From the NCBI GenBank assembly GCA_958296185.1, contig CATQIB010000013.1:1-64000 (forward strand): a stretch of DNA of 64,000 nt. Reading direction: 5' to 3'. Under the pieces are notes generated by a model. The model was not told where the DNA came from. It did no database searches and saw only the letters and a program-made list of their open reading frames with translations. Below, piece after piece: positions 36,189-44,063 of the stretch. The DNA is from an uncultured Mesonia sp. (GTDB taxonomy: Bacteria; Bacteroidota; Bacteroidia; Flavobacteriales; Flavobacteriaceae). How positions within the stretch are numbered: the stretch's first letter is position 1; every line of letters starts with the position of its first letter. The translations under genes and the position numbers were made by a program.

Positions 36189-36590
36189 ATGAACATAGGA
36201 AATTTAATTATCAGAATTGCTTTTGGATTATTGTTTATCTGGGGCGGTCTAGAAAAGTTTTTTGAAGGATTTCTAGGAGGAGTAGGTTTGCAAAATATGG
36301 CAGACTTACTAAAGTCTACAGGTTGGAGCTTTTTGGGTGACTCAGGCACATTTGTTCTAGCCATAATTTTATCGATTTTAGAATTGCTTGCCGGAATACT
36401 ACTCATCGCCAACAAAAAATTATTTTATTCTTACATTTTCTTGTCCCTTATTATGCTGGTTGCATTATTAACAGTACATATTCCATCGGGCAGTTGGATG
36501 AACGTAATGATTCATATAGCATTAGTCGGGTCATTATTAGGGTTAGGTTTAAATCATTTTAAAAAAGAAAAAACAATATGGCAACAATAA
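36189..36590 (+). CDS. DoxX-family membrane protein
   Basis: The product has 133 residues with four membrane helices and the DoxX start LIIRIAFGLLFIWGGLEKFF. DoxX proteins associate with redox enzymes in the membrane. It overlaps the OsmC gene by 13 bp. Confidence 0.9.
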   Translation: MNIGNLIIRIAFGLLFIWGGLEKFFEGFLGGVGLQNMADLLKSTGWSFLGDSGTFVLAIILSILELLAGILLIANKKLFYSYIFLSLIMLVALLTVHIPSGSWMNVMIHIALVGSLLGLGLNHFKKEKTIWQQ

Positions 36591-36985
36591 TCAAAATCAA
36601 AAATATACCCGAAGGGTATCAAAGTATCATCACCAACGGGACCCATACCATTGTAGGAGATGAACCTGTAAAAAGCAAAGGAACAGACTTAGGACTTAGC
36701 CCATCTGAACTAATAATAAGCGGCTTGGCAATGTGCAAAGTGGCAACTGTACGTTACATTGCTCGACAAAAAGGATATGAAATAGGTGAGGTAAATGCCG
36801 AACTATCCCAAGAAGTAAAACGTGAGTCAAATGGTCTGAAAACAAATGTAAAAGTAGCGATAAGTATCGATGGAGAGATCAACCAAGATCAAAAAAATGA
36901 GTTACTGAAGCAAGCAAATTCTTGTTATATTCATCGCCAAATTATGGGTGAATGGAATATTGAACCAGCCAATGAACTATTATAG
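36578..36985 (+). CDS. OsmC-family peroxidase-like protein
   Basis: The product has 135 residues with the OsmC pattern GTDLGLSPSELIISGLAMCKVATVRYIA (first Cys) and a second Cys in QANSCYIHRQIMGEW. The family reduces organic hydroperoxides through this Cys pair. It ends the AraC-linked redox operon. Confidence 0.9.
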   Translation: MATIIKIKNIPEGYQSIITNGTHTIVGDEPVKSKGTDLGLSPSELIISGLAMCKVATVRYIARQKGYEIGEVNAELSQEVKRESNGLKTNVKVAISIDGEINQDQKNELLKQANSCYIHRQIMGEWNIEPANELL

Positions 36986-37176
36986 TAAAATCGGCAAGTT
37001 ATAGGGTATATAAGCAATAGTGAGGCTGGGCTGAAGCCGTAGTTATAATGTAAAAATAAATTTACAACCCTAACTAGAGGGCAGATGTTGCAATGCTACT
37101 GCTTATATACTTAACCATCGGGCTACCTTAAAACTGAACTAGTGTAGGTAGTCTTTTTCTAGGAATACATTCAATT

Positions 37177-37350
37177 AACTACCAACAAGAAGAAGACCGG
37201 GAGCAATTAACTTTATACAGCACTTGTTTAGACGATATGGTCCCTGCCGATAACAGCGTTCGTTTTATCGATCAGTTTGTGGAGCAGTTAGATTTGCAAG
37301 AACTAGGCTTTAACAGCTTAGCAACTCAAGGACGTGCATCATACTGTCCA
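37177..37350 (+). pseudogene. IS1182-type transposase N-terminal fragment
   Basis: The translation NYQQEEDREQLTLYSTCLDD, then MVPADNSVRFIDQFVEQLDL, is the typical start of IS1182-family transposases. It stops after about 55 residues where the CCCCGCTCCTGCGC cassette element begins (37.36 kb). No other part of the element is present. Confidence 0.75.
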
Positions 37351-37356
37351 GTCCAT

Positions 37357-37522
37357 TTACCCCGCTCCTGCGCGATTGCATCGCGTTCTCTTTACCTTTT
37401 AAACCAGAGCAGTCTAGACGGGGTAATGTTGACCCTTTCAGATTTTATCGCTAATAATCGAGTTGGAGGTTATCCCGTAAAAAATTTGTTTTAAAAGCGT
37501 ATATTTGAGTGGGTATAACGAG
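37357..37522 (+). repeat. Cassette border element before the beta-barrel gene
   Basis: The block runs from CCCCGCTCCTGCGCGATTG to TATATTTGAGTGGGTATAAC and CGAG|CTGTGCACC. It shares about 95 identical bases with the copy at 28.2-28.3 kb. The crossover-like start of the following module (GCTGTGCACC) does not match its 3' border, so this module appears rearranged. Confidence 0.65.
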
Positions 37523-37557
37523 CTGTGCACCATTTCACCAAAACAAAATATAAGAAT

Positions 37558-38175
37558 ATGAAAAAAATATTATTTACTTTGTTCTGCTTTTTCGCAATTA
37601 CTTCGTTTTCTTACGCCCAAGAAAACGATAAAAGTAAATTCAGTTATGGTTTAAACTTTGGTTTCGGAAATTCAACACTCGAAAACAATCAAATTGGAGT
37701 TCTTGACGGTAATCTACTCGCAATTAAATTTAATGTCGACTATAATTTTAGCAGCAACTCAAGGACTAAACTTACATCTGGACTTGAGGCTTTAGAATTT
37801 AATTCTAATTTTTTTAATGGAACTAATCAAAGTCGTCTAAAAAACGAATACCTGCAAATACCCTTAAAATTGACCCACAGAATGAATTTAGAAAAGGAAG
37901 AGAAATTAAAATTAGTAATTGGAATAGGTGGATATGCGAACTTTTTGTTACGCTCAAGAATATTAGAATTGGCAAAAGAAATAGACACAAAAAGTGGCGG
38001 ATTTAACTTAGGGTTTGGCATTTCGACAGGATTAGATTATGATTTAAGCGAAAACACGACTGTTAAACTTATGTTTGATATTATGAACGAAACAGATAGC
38101 ATTAAAAACAATGGATACGAACAAAAACAAATAGAAATTTATTTAATTGGGTTAGGATTTTCAACGAGTTTCTAA
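37558..38175 (+). CDS. Outer-membrane beta-barrel protein (PorT-like)
   Basis: The ATG at 37558 gives MKKILFTLFCFFAITSFSYAQ, a clear signal peptide. The mature part of about 185 residues has alternating beta strands (FSYGLNFGFGNS, LKLVIGIGGYANFLL, GFGISTGLDYDL) and ends with GLGFSTSF, an aromatic C-terminus as in barrels. It is the single gene of its module. Confidence 0.85.
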   Translation: MKKILFTLFCFFAITSFSYAQENDKSKFSYGLNFGFGNSTLENNQIGVLDGNLLAIKFNVDYNFSSNSRTKLTSGLEALEFNSNFFNGTNQSRLKNEYLQIPLKLTHRMNLEKEEKLKLVIGIGGYANFLLRSRILELAKEIDTKSGGFNLGFGISTGLDYDLSENTTVKLMFDIMNETDSIKNNGYEQKQIEIYLIGLGFSTSF

Positions 38176-38182
38176 AAATTAC

Positions 38183-38327
38183 TACTACCAATAATGTATA
38201 GCCACAATTACGGCGTCCCGAAGCGTCGGAAGACTACGTCCGAATCCACTTGGAATTGTTAACGTCTGTGCTTAACCGAAAATCATTATCTTTAATCCGG
38301 TAACTGACTTATAAGTAGCAAAAAAAA
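38183..38327 (+). repeat. attC-like element after the beta-barrel gene
   Basis: It contains CAATAATGTATAGCCACAATT, the inner block ACGGCGTCCCGAAGCGTCGG and CGTCCGAATCCACTTGGAAT, and the tail TTTAATCCGGTAACTGACTT. It is homologous to the sites at 28.05 and 30.09 kb. The R''-like bases (TACTACCAAT) do not match the 5' border of this module. Confidence 0.6.
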
Positions 38328-38333
38328 CCAGAT

Positions 38334-39122
38334 ATGAATGAAATAGAATATATTGAAAATGAGATTTCCGAATTAAGAAATCAATTAAAAAACCATAAGC
38401 TTTACGAAAATTTGGCAAGTATTAATGACATAAAAATTTTTATGGAAAGTCACGTATTTGCCGTTTGGGATTTTATGTCACTCTTAAAAAAGCTTCAAAT
38501 AAATTTCACTAATGTTCAAACACCTTGGATACCACCCAAAAACCCTAAACTTTCAAGATTTATAAACGAAATTGTTCACGGAGAAGAAAGTGATATTAAT
38601 GAATTAGGAGAACCGAAAAGCCATTTCGAAATGTATTTGGATGCAATGCTACAGGTAAATGCAAATACCAATGAAATCAACAATTTTATTAAGCTCATTG
38701 AATTAGGCAATTCGGTTGAATATGCTCTAAATGAAATTAATACCGATAAAAGAGTCGCTGATTTTGTGAAATTTTCATTTTCTATTATTGAGACAAATAA
38801 GCCTCACCTTATAGCGTCTGCATTTACTTTTGGTAGAGAAGATGTTATTCCTGATATGTTCATTGAAATACTTGAAAATTCCGACTCAGAAAACAAACTT
38901 TACAGTAAAATAAATTATTATCTCAAACGTCATATTGAACTTGATGGAGATGAGCACGGGCCATTATCCCTAGAAATGATAAAGGAATTATGTAAAGATG
39001 ACAAACAAAAATGGAACGAAACATTAATTGTAGCCAAACAATCATTAGAAAAACGAATTGAGCTTTGGAATGCTATTACAGATTTAATTCAACATGAAAA
39101 GCCAGCATATAACAAGGTATAA
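38334..39122 (+). CDS. DUF3050 protein (heme-oxygenase-like fold)
   Basis: The product has 262 residues and is all-helical. The N-terminal [20 protein letters not shown], followed by [15 protein letters not shown], and the later [16 protein letters not shown] are diagnostic of DUF3050, which is related to TenA/heme-oxygenase folds. The conserved His and Glu residues could bind metal. The function is not established. It is a single-gene module between two border elements. Confidence 0.85.
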   Translation: MNEIEYIENEISELRNQLKNHKLYENLASINDIKIFMESHVFAVWDFMSLLKKLQINFTNVQTPWIPPKNPKLSRFINEIVHGEESDINELGEPKSHFEMYLDAMLQVNANTNEINNFIKLIELGNSVEYALNEINTDKRVADFVKFSFSIIETNKPHLIASAFTFGREDVIPDMFIEILENSDSENKLYSKINYYLKRHIELDGDEHGPLSLEMIKELCKDDKQKWNETLIVAKQSLEKRIELWNAITDLIQHEKPAYNKV

Positions 39123-39217
39123 AAAATAGACGGATTAGTAGTAAAGTTAAGCTTTTTGGTTTGTATCTAACTTTGTGCTTAACCGAAAGTTAAGTACTTC
39201 GAAATCGATTACTTTTC

Positions 39218-39347
39218 ACCCCGCTGTTGCGCGTACTTATAGTCTTTTAAAATAGAACAGCCTGGACAGAGTAATCGCAATAACCGTGTGCAACTTTATC
39301 CAGTACAAAATTGTTTTAAAAATGTATATTTGAGTGGATGTAACGAG
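39218..39347 (+). repeat. Cassette border element before the CDI-immunity module
   Basis: A short version of the border block (CCCCGCTGTTGCGCG, AACAGCCTGGACAGAG, TATATTTGAGTGGATGTAAC) ending G|TTGTACGC (39347-39355), complementary over nine bases to 40283-40291. Confidence 0.7.
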
Positions 39348-39364
39348 TTGTACGCAAGCTGAAA

Positions 39365-39883
39365 ATGACATTCGAAGAATTAAATAAACATATAATTCCA
39401 ATGACCGAATTCACTCTGAAATGGAGGTTTACGGAAGAAAAATATGACTTGCTTTCTGAACAGCATCTTTCGGAATTAAAACCACTTGACAAAACTGGAG
39501 CGGAATTTCTTGCTGATTACATAAGTGACTGTAGAGTTCATGGTCAAATGCCATTTAAAAACGACCTATTTCGGAATTTGGACAGAATAAAAATTCTTGA
39601 AGGAAATGAGGAAGAAATAACAAAATGGCTATACCAAAGGGCAATCCCTTTTGACAAAGAAGTGTATTTATCTTGGGATGGTAGAAACGGAATGATAACC
39701 AAATGGAAGTTCGTGGTAAAATATTGGTATTCAATTTTTTATGGAGGTTCGGATGACTTAACCGTATTTGACCAAAGTTTGGAATGGGCTTTACTATTCT
39801 TCCACGAAAACGAAATTTACTTCGGAACAAATAAAAAATACGAACCAAAAGCGGAATATGATGAAGATTGGTTTTCGCTTTAA
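39365..39883 (+). CDS. Unknown protein in the CDI-immunity module
   Basis: The product has 172 residues, soluble, acidic and Trp/Tyr-rich (TLKWRFTEEKYDLLSEQHL, VYLSWDGRNGMITKWKF, WALLFFHENEIYFG). It resembles polymorphic-toxin immunity proteins in composition and cassette context, but I cannot assign a family. It overlaps the CdiI-like gene by 16 bp, so the two are probably translated together. Confidence 0.65.
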   Translation: MTFEELNKHIIPMTEFTLKWRFTEEKYDLLSEQHLSELKPLDKTGAEFLADYISDCRVHGQMPFKNDLFRNLDRIKILEGNEEEITKWLYQRAIPFDKEVYLSWDGRNGMITKWKFVVKYWYSIFYGGSDDLTVFDQSLEWALLFFHENEIYFGTNKKYEPKAEYDEDWFSL

Positions 39884-40302
39884 AAAATAAACTCTTGAAA
39901 TCAATTGAACAATTAGAAAATGACTATTGGACTGAACCTAAAGAATTAGCATCGGGACTTGTAGTTAATTGTCATAAATACAGAAAAATTCCAATTGATG
40001 AGTTGACTATTGAGCAATTAAGATTGCTGATTTCTCAAAAAATTGGACTTAAATACATCGTCGAACTTGGTATAAACGAGTTAGATAAAAACATCTTGGC
40101 AGAAGGAGATTTTTATGAAGGTGATTTACTTGTCGCTATCTCTGCTCTACCAATCGAATTTTGGAATAAAAACAAAACTGAATTTTTGACTTTTAAAAAT
40201 ATAGTGGAGCGGAATTCGGAATTAATAAAATTAGAGCTTGGTGAAAAGAAATTTGACCGAATTAATGAAAATATAAAAGCCAGCGTACAACAACGGCTAT
40301 AG
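39868..40302 (+). CDS. Contact-dependent inhibition immunity (CdiI)-family protein
   Basis: The product has 144 residues with LKSIEQLENDYWTEPKE, VVNCHKYRKIPIDELTIEQL, then RLLISQKIGLKYIV and ILAEGDFYEGDLLVA, the pattern of CDI immunity proteins. No CDI toxin is nearby, so it is an orphan immunity gene. The start is uncertain: ATG at 39868 or a TTG at 39895. The R''-like GCGTACAAC (40283-40291) overlaps its last codons. Confidence 0.85.
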   Translation: MVFALKNKLLKSIEQLENDYWTEPKELASGLVVNCHKYRKIPIDELTIEQLRLLISQKIGLKYIVELGINELDKNILAEGDFYEGDLLVAISALPIEFWNKNKTEFLTFKNIVERNSELIKLELGEKKFDRINENIKASVQQRL

Positions 40303-40419
40303 TTCATTACGGCTGAAATTCCTAATCGGAATTTCTAGCCTTTTTGCTAAATTTATGGTTACGGCGGAATGATACTCGCGTACCATTCCGTAACGAAACC
40401 ATAGCCAAAACCGTTGGCA
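40283..40419 (+). repeat. attC-like site closing the CDI-immunity cassette
   Basis: R'' GCGTACAAC (complement of 39347-39355), spacer, L'' GGCTATAGTT (40295-40304) pairing 9/10 with AACCATAGCC (40397-40406), then GTTGGCA at 40413-40419. Inner hairpins such as ATTCCTAATCGGAAT and GGAATG...CATTCC are clear. Architecture is attC-like. Confidence 0.75.
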
Positions 40420-40438
40420 AAAATCTAAAACCAGAATT

Positions 40439-41281
40439 ATGAAATATCGTCTGCTCTTAATTAAAGAAATTTTTCTTTTGACAAGCTTACTTACTTTATT
40501 CAGTTGTCAAAAGGATGATGATGTGTTTCAAGGAAGTGAAACAAATTATTTAGTTGATAAAATATATAATTACAACAATGACCTTATAGCGGAATACTAT
40601 TATGACAACGAAAATAGACTTGTAAAAAAGTATGTAACTGAACATTTGGGTAATAACTATCAACAAGAATGGCCATCTTATTCAGATGAATTTGAATATC
40701 ATAACGGACATGTTTCAAAAATTATTCATAAAGATATTTCGCACAATATGTTCAACTATGAAACCTATATCTTCTACAATTCTAATGACAAAATAATAAA
40801 AACAGATACATATAAAAACGGGCAACTTATTTCAACTAACTCTAACTACAGCTATAAGGATGACAATTTAATCGGAACTATAAAATACAACTTGGGTACT
40901 ATGACCTACAAAGATTCCATTTTCTATGACTATTCAGGAAATGTGATTAAATATTTATACGAAAGACCTGAATCCGATTTAGTAGGGAATCCGATACCAG
41001 AAACAAAAATAACTACTATTCAAGAATTTAGTTATGACAATAATTTGAGACCAAACTTCAATCTTGACTATCTATTCATATATGAGCCTCTGCCATTTTA
41101 TGAATTAGCAGATTTACAAAGACAGTTGTCCACCAATAATATGACTGAATTTATTGATGGAACAAAATGGATATATTCGTACAATGAACATGGTTTACCG
41201 TCTAAAATAGAGGTTAAATGGAAAGATATTAAAACAACTTTGCCAATGGTGTTAAGAATAACATACAAGGAGATAGATTAA
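40439..41281 (+). CDS. Lipoprotein with YD-type repeats, unknown function
   Basis: The product has 280 residues with a lipoprotein signal (SLLTLFSCQKDDD) and beta-rich repeats of the kind LIAEYYYDNENRLVKKYV and IFYNSNDKIIKTDTYKNGQL, as in Bacteroidota RHS/YD-repeat lipoproteins. It begins 20 bp after an attC-like GTTGGCA. The matching 3' border was not found. The function is unknown. Confidence 0.78.
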   Translation: MKYRLLLIKEIFLLTSLLTLFSCQKDDDVFQGSETNYLVDKIYNYNNDLIAEYYYDNENRLVKKYVTEHLGNNYQQEWPSYSDEFEYHNGHVSKIIHKDISHNMFNYETYIFYNSNDKIIKTDTYKNGQLISTNSNYSYKDDNLIGTIKYNLGTMTYKDSIFYDYSGNVIKYLYERPESDLVGNPIPETKITTIQEFSYDNNLRPNFNLDYLFIYEPLPFYELADLQRQLSTNNMTEFIDGTKWIYSYNEHGLPSKIEVKWKDIKTTLPMVLRITYKEID

Positions 41282-41334
41282 AAAATACTTTCGCTAATCG
41301 AGTGGGCGGTTCTGCCATTAAAGGAAGGAATGCA

Positions 41335-41487
41335 CCCCAGCTGCTGCGCGATTGAATTGCGTTCTCTTTGCCTTAGAGCTTAGACAGACTAATGTTGACC
41401 CTTCTAAATTTTATCCCCAATAACCGAGTTAGGCTTTATCCAGTACAAAATTGTTTTAAAAATGTATATTTAAGTTGGTGTAACGAG
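41335..41487 (+). repeat. Cassette border element before the Xre/DUF4870 gene
   Basis: The block CCCCAGCTGCTGCGCGATTG to TATATTTAAGTTGGTGTAAC, ending CGAG|TTGCTTCC (41487 on). About 80 bases of its middle, from GCGTTCTCTTTGCC to TTAGGCTTTATCC, are identical to the copy at 58.74-58.83 kb. Confidence 0.68.
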
Positions 41488-41619
41488 TTGCTTCCAATTA
41501 GGAAAAAACTCAACAAAATTAACATATTGACAAGAATGTCGTAAAAATGTCGCAAATAAACCGTTATCAAATTGTTTGATTCATAAGTAGTTTTGTAGGA
41601 CAATAAACCCAAATTAATT

Positions 41620-42183
41620 ATGAACGAAATCGGAAAAAAAATTAGAGAAATAAGAAAGAAAAAAGGACTTTCTCAAGAAGAGTTGGCTGAATCTGCAAAA
41701 GTGAATTTAAGAACAATTCAACGGATTGAAAACAACGAAAGTGAACCTCGTGGAAAAACTCTAAATCTTATTTGTAAGGTTCTTGACATAAATACAGAGG
41801 ATATTTTAGATTATGGAAAACAAACTGATAAAAGCTATCTAACAATTTTTCATCTTTCTGTAATAGTCTTTTTAGCCATTCCTGTTGGAAACATAATTGT
41901 TCCTCTGGTTTTATGGATGAACAAAAAAGATAAAATTGTCGGACTAAAAGAAATCGGAGCAAATGTCCTGAATTATCAAATTCTATGGTCGATTATTACA
42001 TTTTTAAGTATAACAGGATACGCATTTTCAAAAATTATGCATTATGATTATTATCCTTTTCTTTTTTATATATTTATCGGACTTTATGCTTTGAATATAA
42101 TATTACCCATAACTTTTGCTATTAAAACGAGTAAAGGAAAAACAGGGAATTTATACCCGAACATAATTAAACTGATTAAATAA
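41620..42183 (+). CDS. Xre-type HTH protein with C-terminal DUF4870 membrane domain
   Basis: The product has 187 residues. Residues 1-65 are an HTH (IREIRKKKGLSQEELAESAK, NLRTIQRIENNE). Residues 70-180 hold three or four membrane helices of DUF4870 type (AIPVGNIIVPLVLWMNKKDK, NYQILWSIITFL). A membrane-bound regulator is likely; its targets are unknown. The 3' flank TTGAGCAATAAC partly complements the 5' border GTTGCTTCC, so it may be a cassette with a drifted end. Confidence 0.85.
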   Translation: MNEIGKKIREIRKKKGLSQEELAESAKVNLRTIQRIENNESEPRGKTLNLICKVLDINTEDILDYGKQTDKSYLTIFHLSVIVFLAIPVGNIIVPLVLWMNKKDKIVGLKEIGANVLNYQILWSIITFLSITGYAFSKIMHYDYYPFLFYIFIGLYALNIILPITFAIKTSKGKTGNLYPNIIKLIK

Positions 42184-42187
42184 TTTT

Positions 42188-42416
42188 GAGCAATAACTAA
42201 GCCTTCCCCTATAAAAAATCGGGGCAAGCTGTGTGGCCGGTACGGCTTGCACGAATGATTAGGACTTAGGCACTTTGCTTCAATTTTATTGATGACTAGG
42301 TTTTGAAGCCTGCTGCTTTTTTAAAGGAAATTTTTTACTTACGAGGGTTTAACTCCGCTGTGCTCCGTTGATTCTCGAGACTGCGGCCGATTTCCACACA
42401 AAGTTTTGTTATACGG
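42188..42416 (+). repeat. attC-like element after the Xre/DUF4870 gene
   Basis: It is homologous over about 220 bp to 28968-29190 (AACTAAGC...CCCC...CGGGGCAAGCTGTGTGGCCG, CTTTGCTTCAATTT, ACACAAAGTTTTGTTATACG). It marks the right end of the dense cassette region. Confidence 0.62.
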
Positions 42417-43366
42417 GCTATGGCCTGGTCACTGGAGGTGGAACAGGTTTTTAGAATTAATCCTAGTTTGGTTGGGGTAGCGGTTGACCTACTTGTAAGC
42501 TTAGTTTATGATTTTGGCTGAGCTTATTTTAACTTCACAGTGAGGATTAGAAACTTCTTTTTTAGTATTTTTGATTTTAGGAAGTAGTTTATTTCTACTC
42601 CTAGAAGCTTTCTTGCAGCAAGAAACTTTAGGGCTTGTACTTAGAGAAGCAGAAGAAAGCTTTTTTATTCCATCTATTTCGTGATCAAAATGCTTATCCT
42701 TTTTGACAGCACTGTGTGTATTAAAAACTTTTTTTAGTATTTTTGTTACTAGAGGGCGGTTTCTTGTCGCCTTTTATCACCTCATTTGGGCTGCTGGATA
42801 GCTTTTGCGATTCCTTGGACAAGTGAGGTTTTTTTCTTCTTTTTTCATTATTCTAGTTTATTCTATTTTTAACATTACTTTCATATTCAGAAACTTATTT
42901 TCTAGTATTTATATTTTTGGAGTATTCAGTTACCTATAAGGGCTTGGGTTTATCTTTGCTGTTATTCTGATTACTCTTTTTAGGATTTTTTTGAACCTTC
43001 GCCATTGGGGCGGTCAGGAAATCAAAAGAATCCTTTTTTGGTCTTGATAGAACAGTCCCCCCCATACTCTACTTGGTGTTGCTTTCAATACTAAGGTTTA
43101 AGTTTTTCTTGGCTACTTGGCAAGGTTCTATTAATATTTTTTAACTTTAAGCGATAGAACAAGAAATTTAATCTGCCTATTGTTTAAATAAATACCTAGC
43201 TTTGATTTAAGAAATATAAAAACTACGTTAATTTGCGGTGTTTTCTGGTTTCGTTTCATACTAATTATTATAAGTGAATCCGTTATCAAATACTTTAGAA
43301 CTGTTGTTACTTCCCTATTTTAAAATTAAATAAGTTTTGCATCTTTTATAATATCAAGCATTAATT
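42417..43366. other. Gene-poor decayed stretch
   Basis: About 950 bp with no intact gene. On the minus strand at about 42530-42850 a Lys/Ser-rich open stretch reads KVSCCKKASRSRNKLLPKIK and ends ISSAKIIN-stop, with frameshifts upstream. Words like AACTTNTTTTAGTATTTTTG occur three times (near 42552, 42728 and 42890). It looks like a decayed gene rather than a regulatory region. Confidence 0.45.
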
Positions 43367-43733
43367 TTATAACTGAGTTTCAAAGTAATCCATTTTAAAG
43401 TTCGAATTACTTTGTATATACGCAAATTTGGGAATTACAGAAGCACCAAGTTTTCTTTTCTCAAAATTGGCACTTACCCCAAAATCTACTTTTTGATAAT
43501 CCATTTTATTTGCCCGCCAAATACTCTCAAATAACAATTGTCTATATGTTTGGTATGTTTGATTATATTCATAATCTATTCCTATTAAACTTGGCACATA
43601 GGTAATATCTTTATTTTTATAGCAAAACATTACGCCAATTGGTTTATTGATAAAACTATTATTCTTCTCTTCCAACCAAATAAACTCCCATTCTGTGGAA
43701 TCATTCATCTTTTGGAAAACTGATTTAGGATAA
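43367..43733 (-). pseudogene. C-terminal fragment of a GNAT-like acyltransferase
   Basis: The minus-strand frame encodes EWEFIWLEEKNNSFINKPIG, a middle part with TYRQLLFESIWRANKMDYQK and VDFGVSANFEKRKLGASVIP. This pattern resembles the C-terminal half of GNAT-fold acyltransferases (Acetyltransf_6 type). The frame runs on to 43789 only by overlapping the opposite DUF6520 gene, so the N-terminal half seems lost. Confidence 0.55.
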
Positions 43734-44009
43734 GTGTACATATTTAACCCTAAATTTTTATTACCAGTGTTGGCGATGATTTTCGCCACGGGAATGTCAT
43801 TTACAACGATAAATATGACGCCAGACCCTACTAAAAATTATATCTTCGTGAATAATCAATGGATGCCGATACAGGAAATTGATTGCGGGCAACCACTATC
43901 AAGAAACTGTGAAGTACAACTGCCAGATGGTAGTATTCATCAAGTGTATGACACCAACAGTTTTTCTTCCCCAAAAAAAACTGGATCAGAGGTACCCTTT
44001 GAACTATAA
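43734..44009 (+). CDS. DUF6520 family small protein
   Basis: The product has 91 residues with NPKFLLPVLAMIFATGMSF as N-terminal hydrophobic segment, then NYIFVNNQWMPIQEIDCG, SRNCEVQLPDGSIHQVYD and a tail SPKKTGSEVPFEL, the layout of DUF6520 proteins of Flavobacteriia. Function unknown. A shared terminator lies between it and the convergent M16 peptidase. Confidence 0.78.
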   Translation: MYIFNPKFLLPVLAMIFATGMSFTTINMTPDPTKNYIFVNNQWMPIQEIDCGQPLSRNCEVQLPDGSIHQVYDTNSFSSPKKTGSEVPFEL

Positions 44010-44030
44010 ACCTAATCTTTTAAATAAAAT

Positions 44031-44060
44031 AGAAGCACACTTTTTCAGTGTGCTTCTTTA
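44031..44060. terminator. Bidirectional terminator between DUF6520 and M16 genes
   Basis: GAAGCACACT / AGTGTGCTTC with a 5-nt loop is followed by TTTAT on the plus strand and by TATTTTATTTA on the minus strand. It lies between convergent genes. Confidence 0.88.
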
Positions 44061-44063
44061 TCA

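Noticed and set aside
31284-36985. Treating the ArsR-SDR-cupin and AraC-AhpD-DoxX-OsmC genes as cassettes
   Set aside because: No AACGAGTT border or complementary ends were found around them; they look like ordinary operons interrupting or flanking the modules.
43734-43789. N-terminal part of the minus-strand acyltransferase-like frame
   Set aside because: It is the antisense of the start of the DUF6520 gene and does not look like a GNAT N-terminus.
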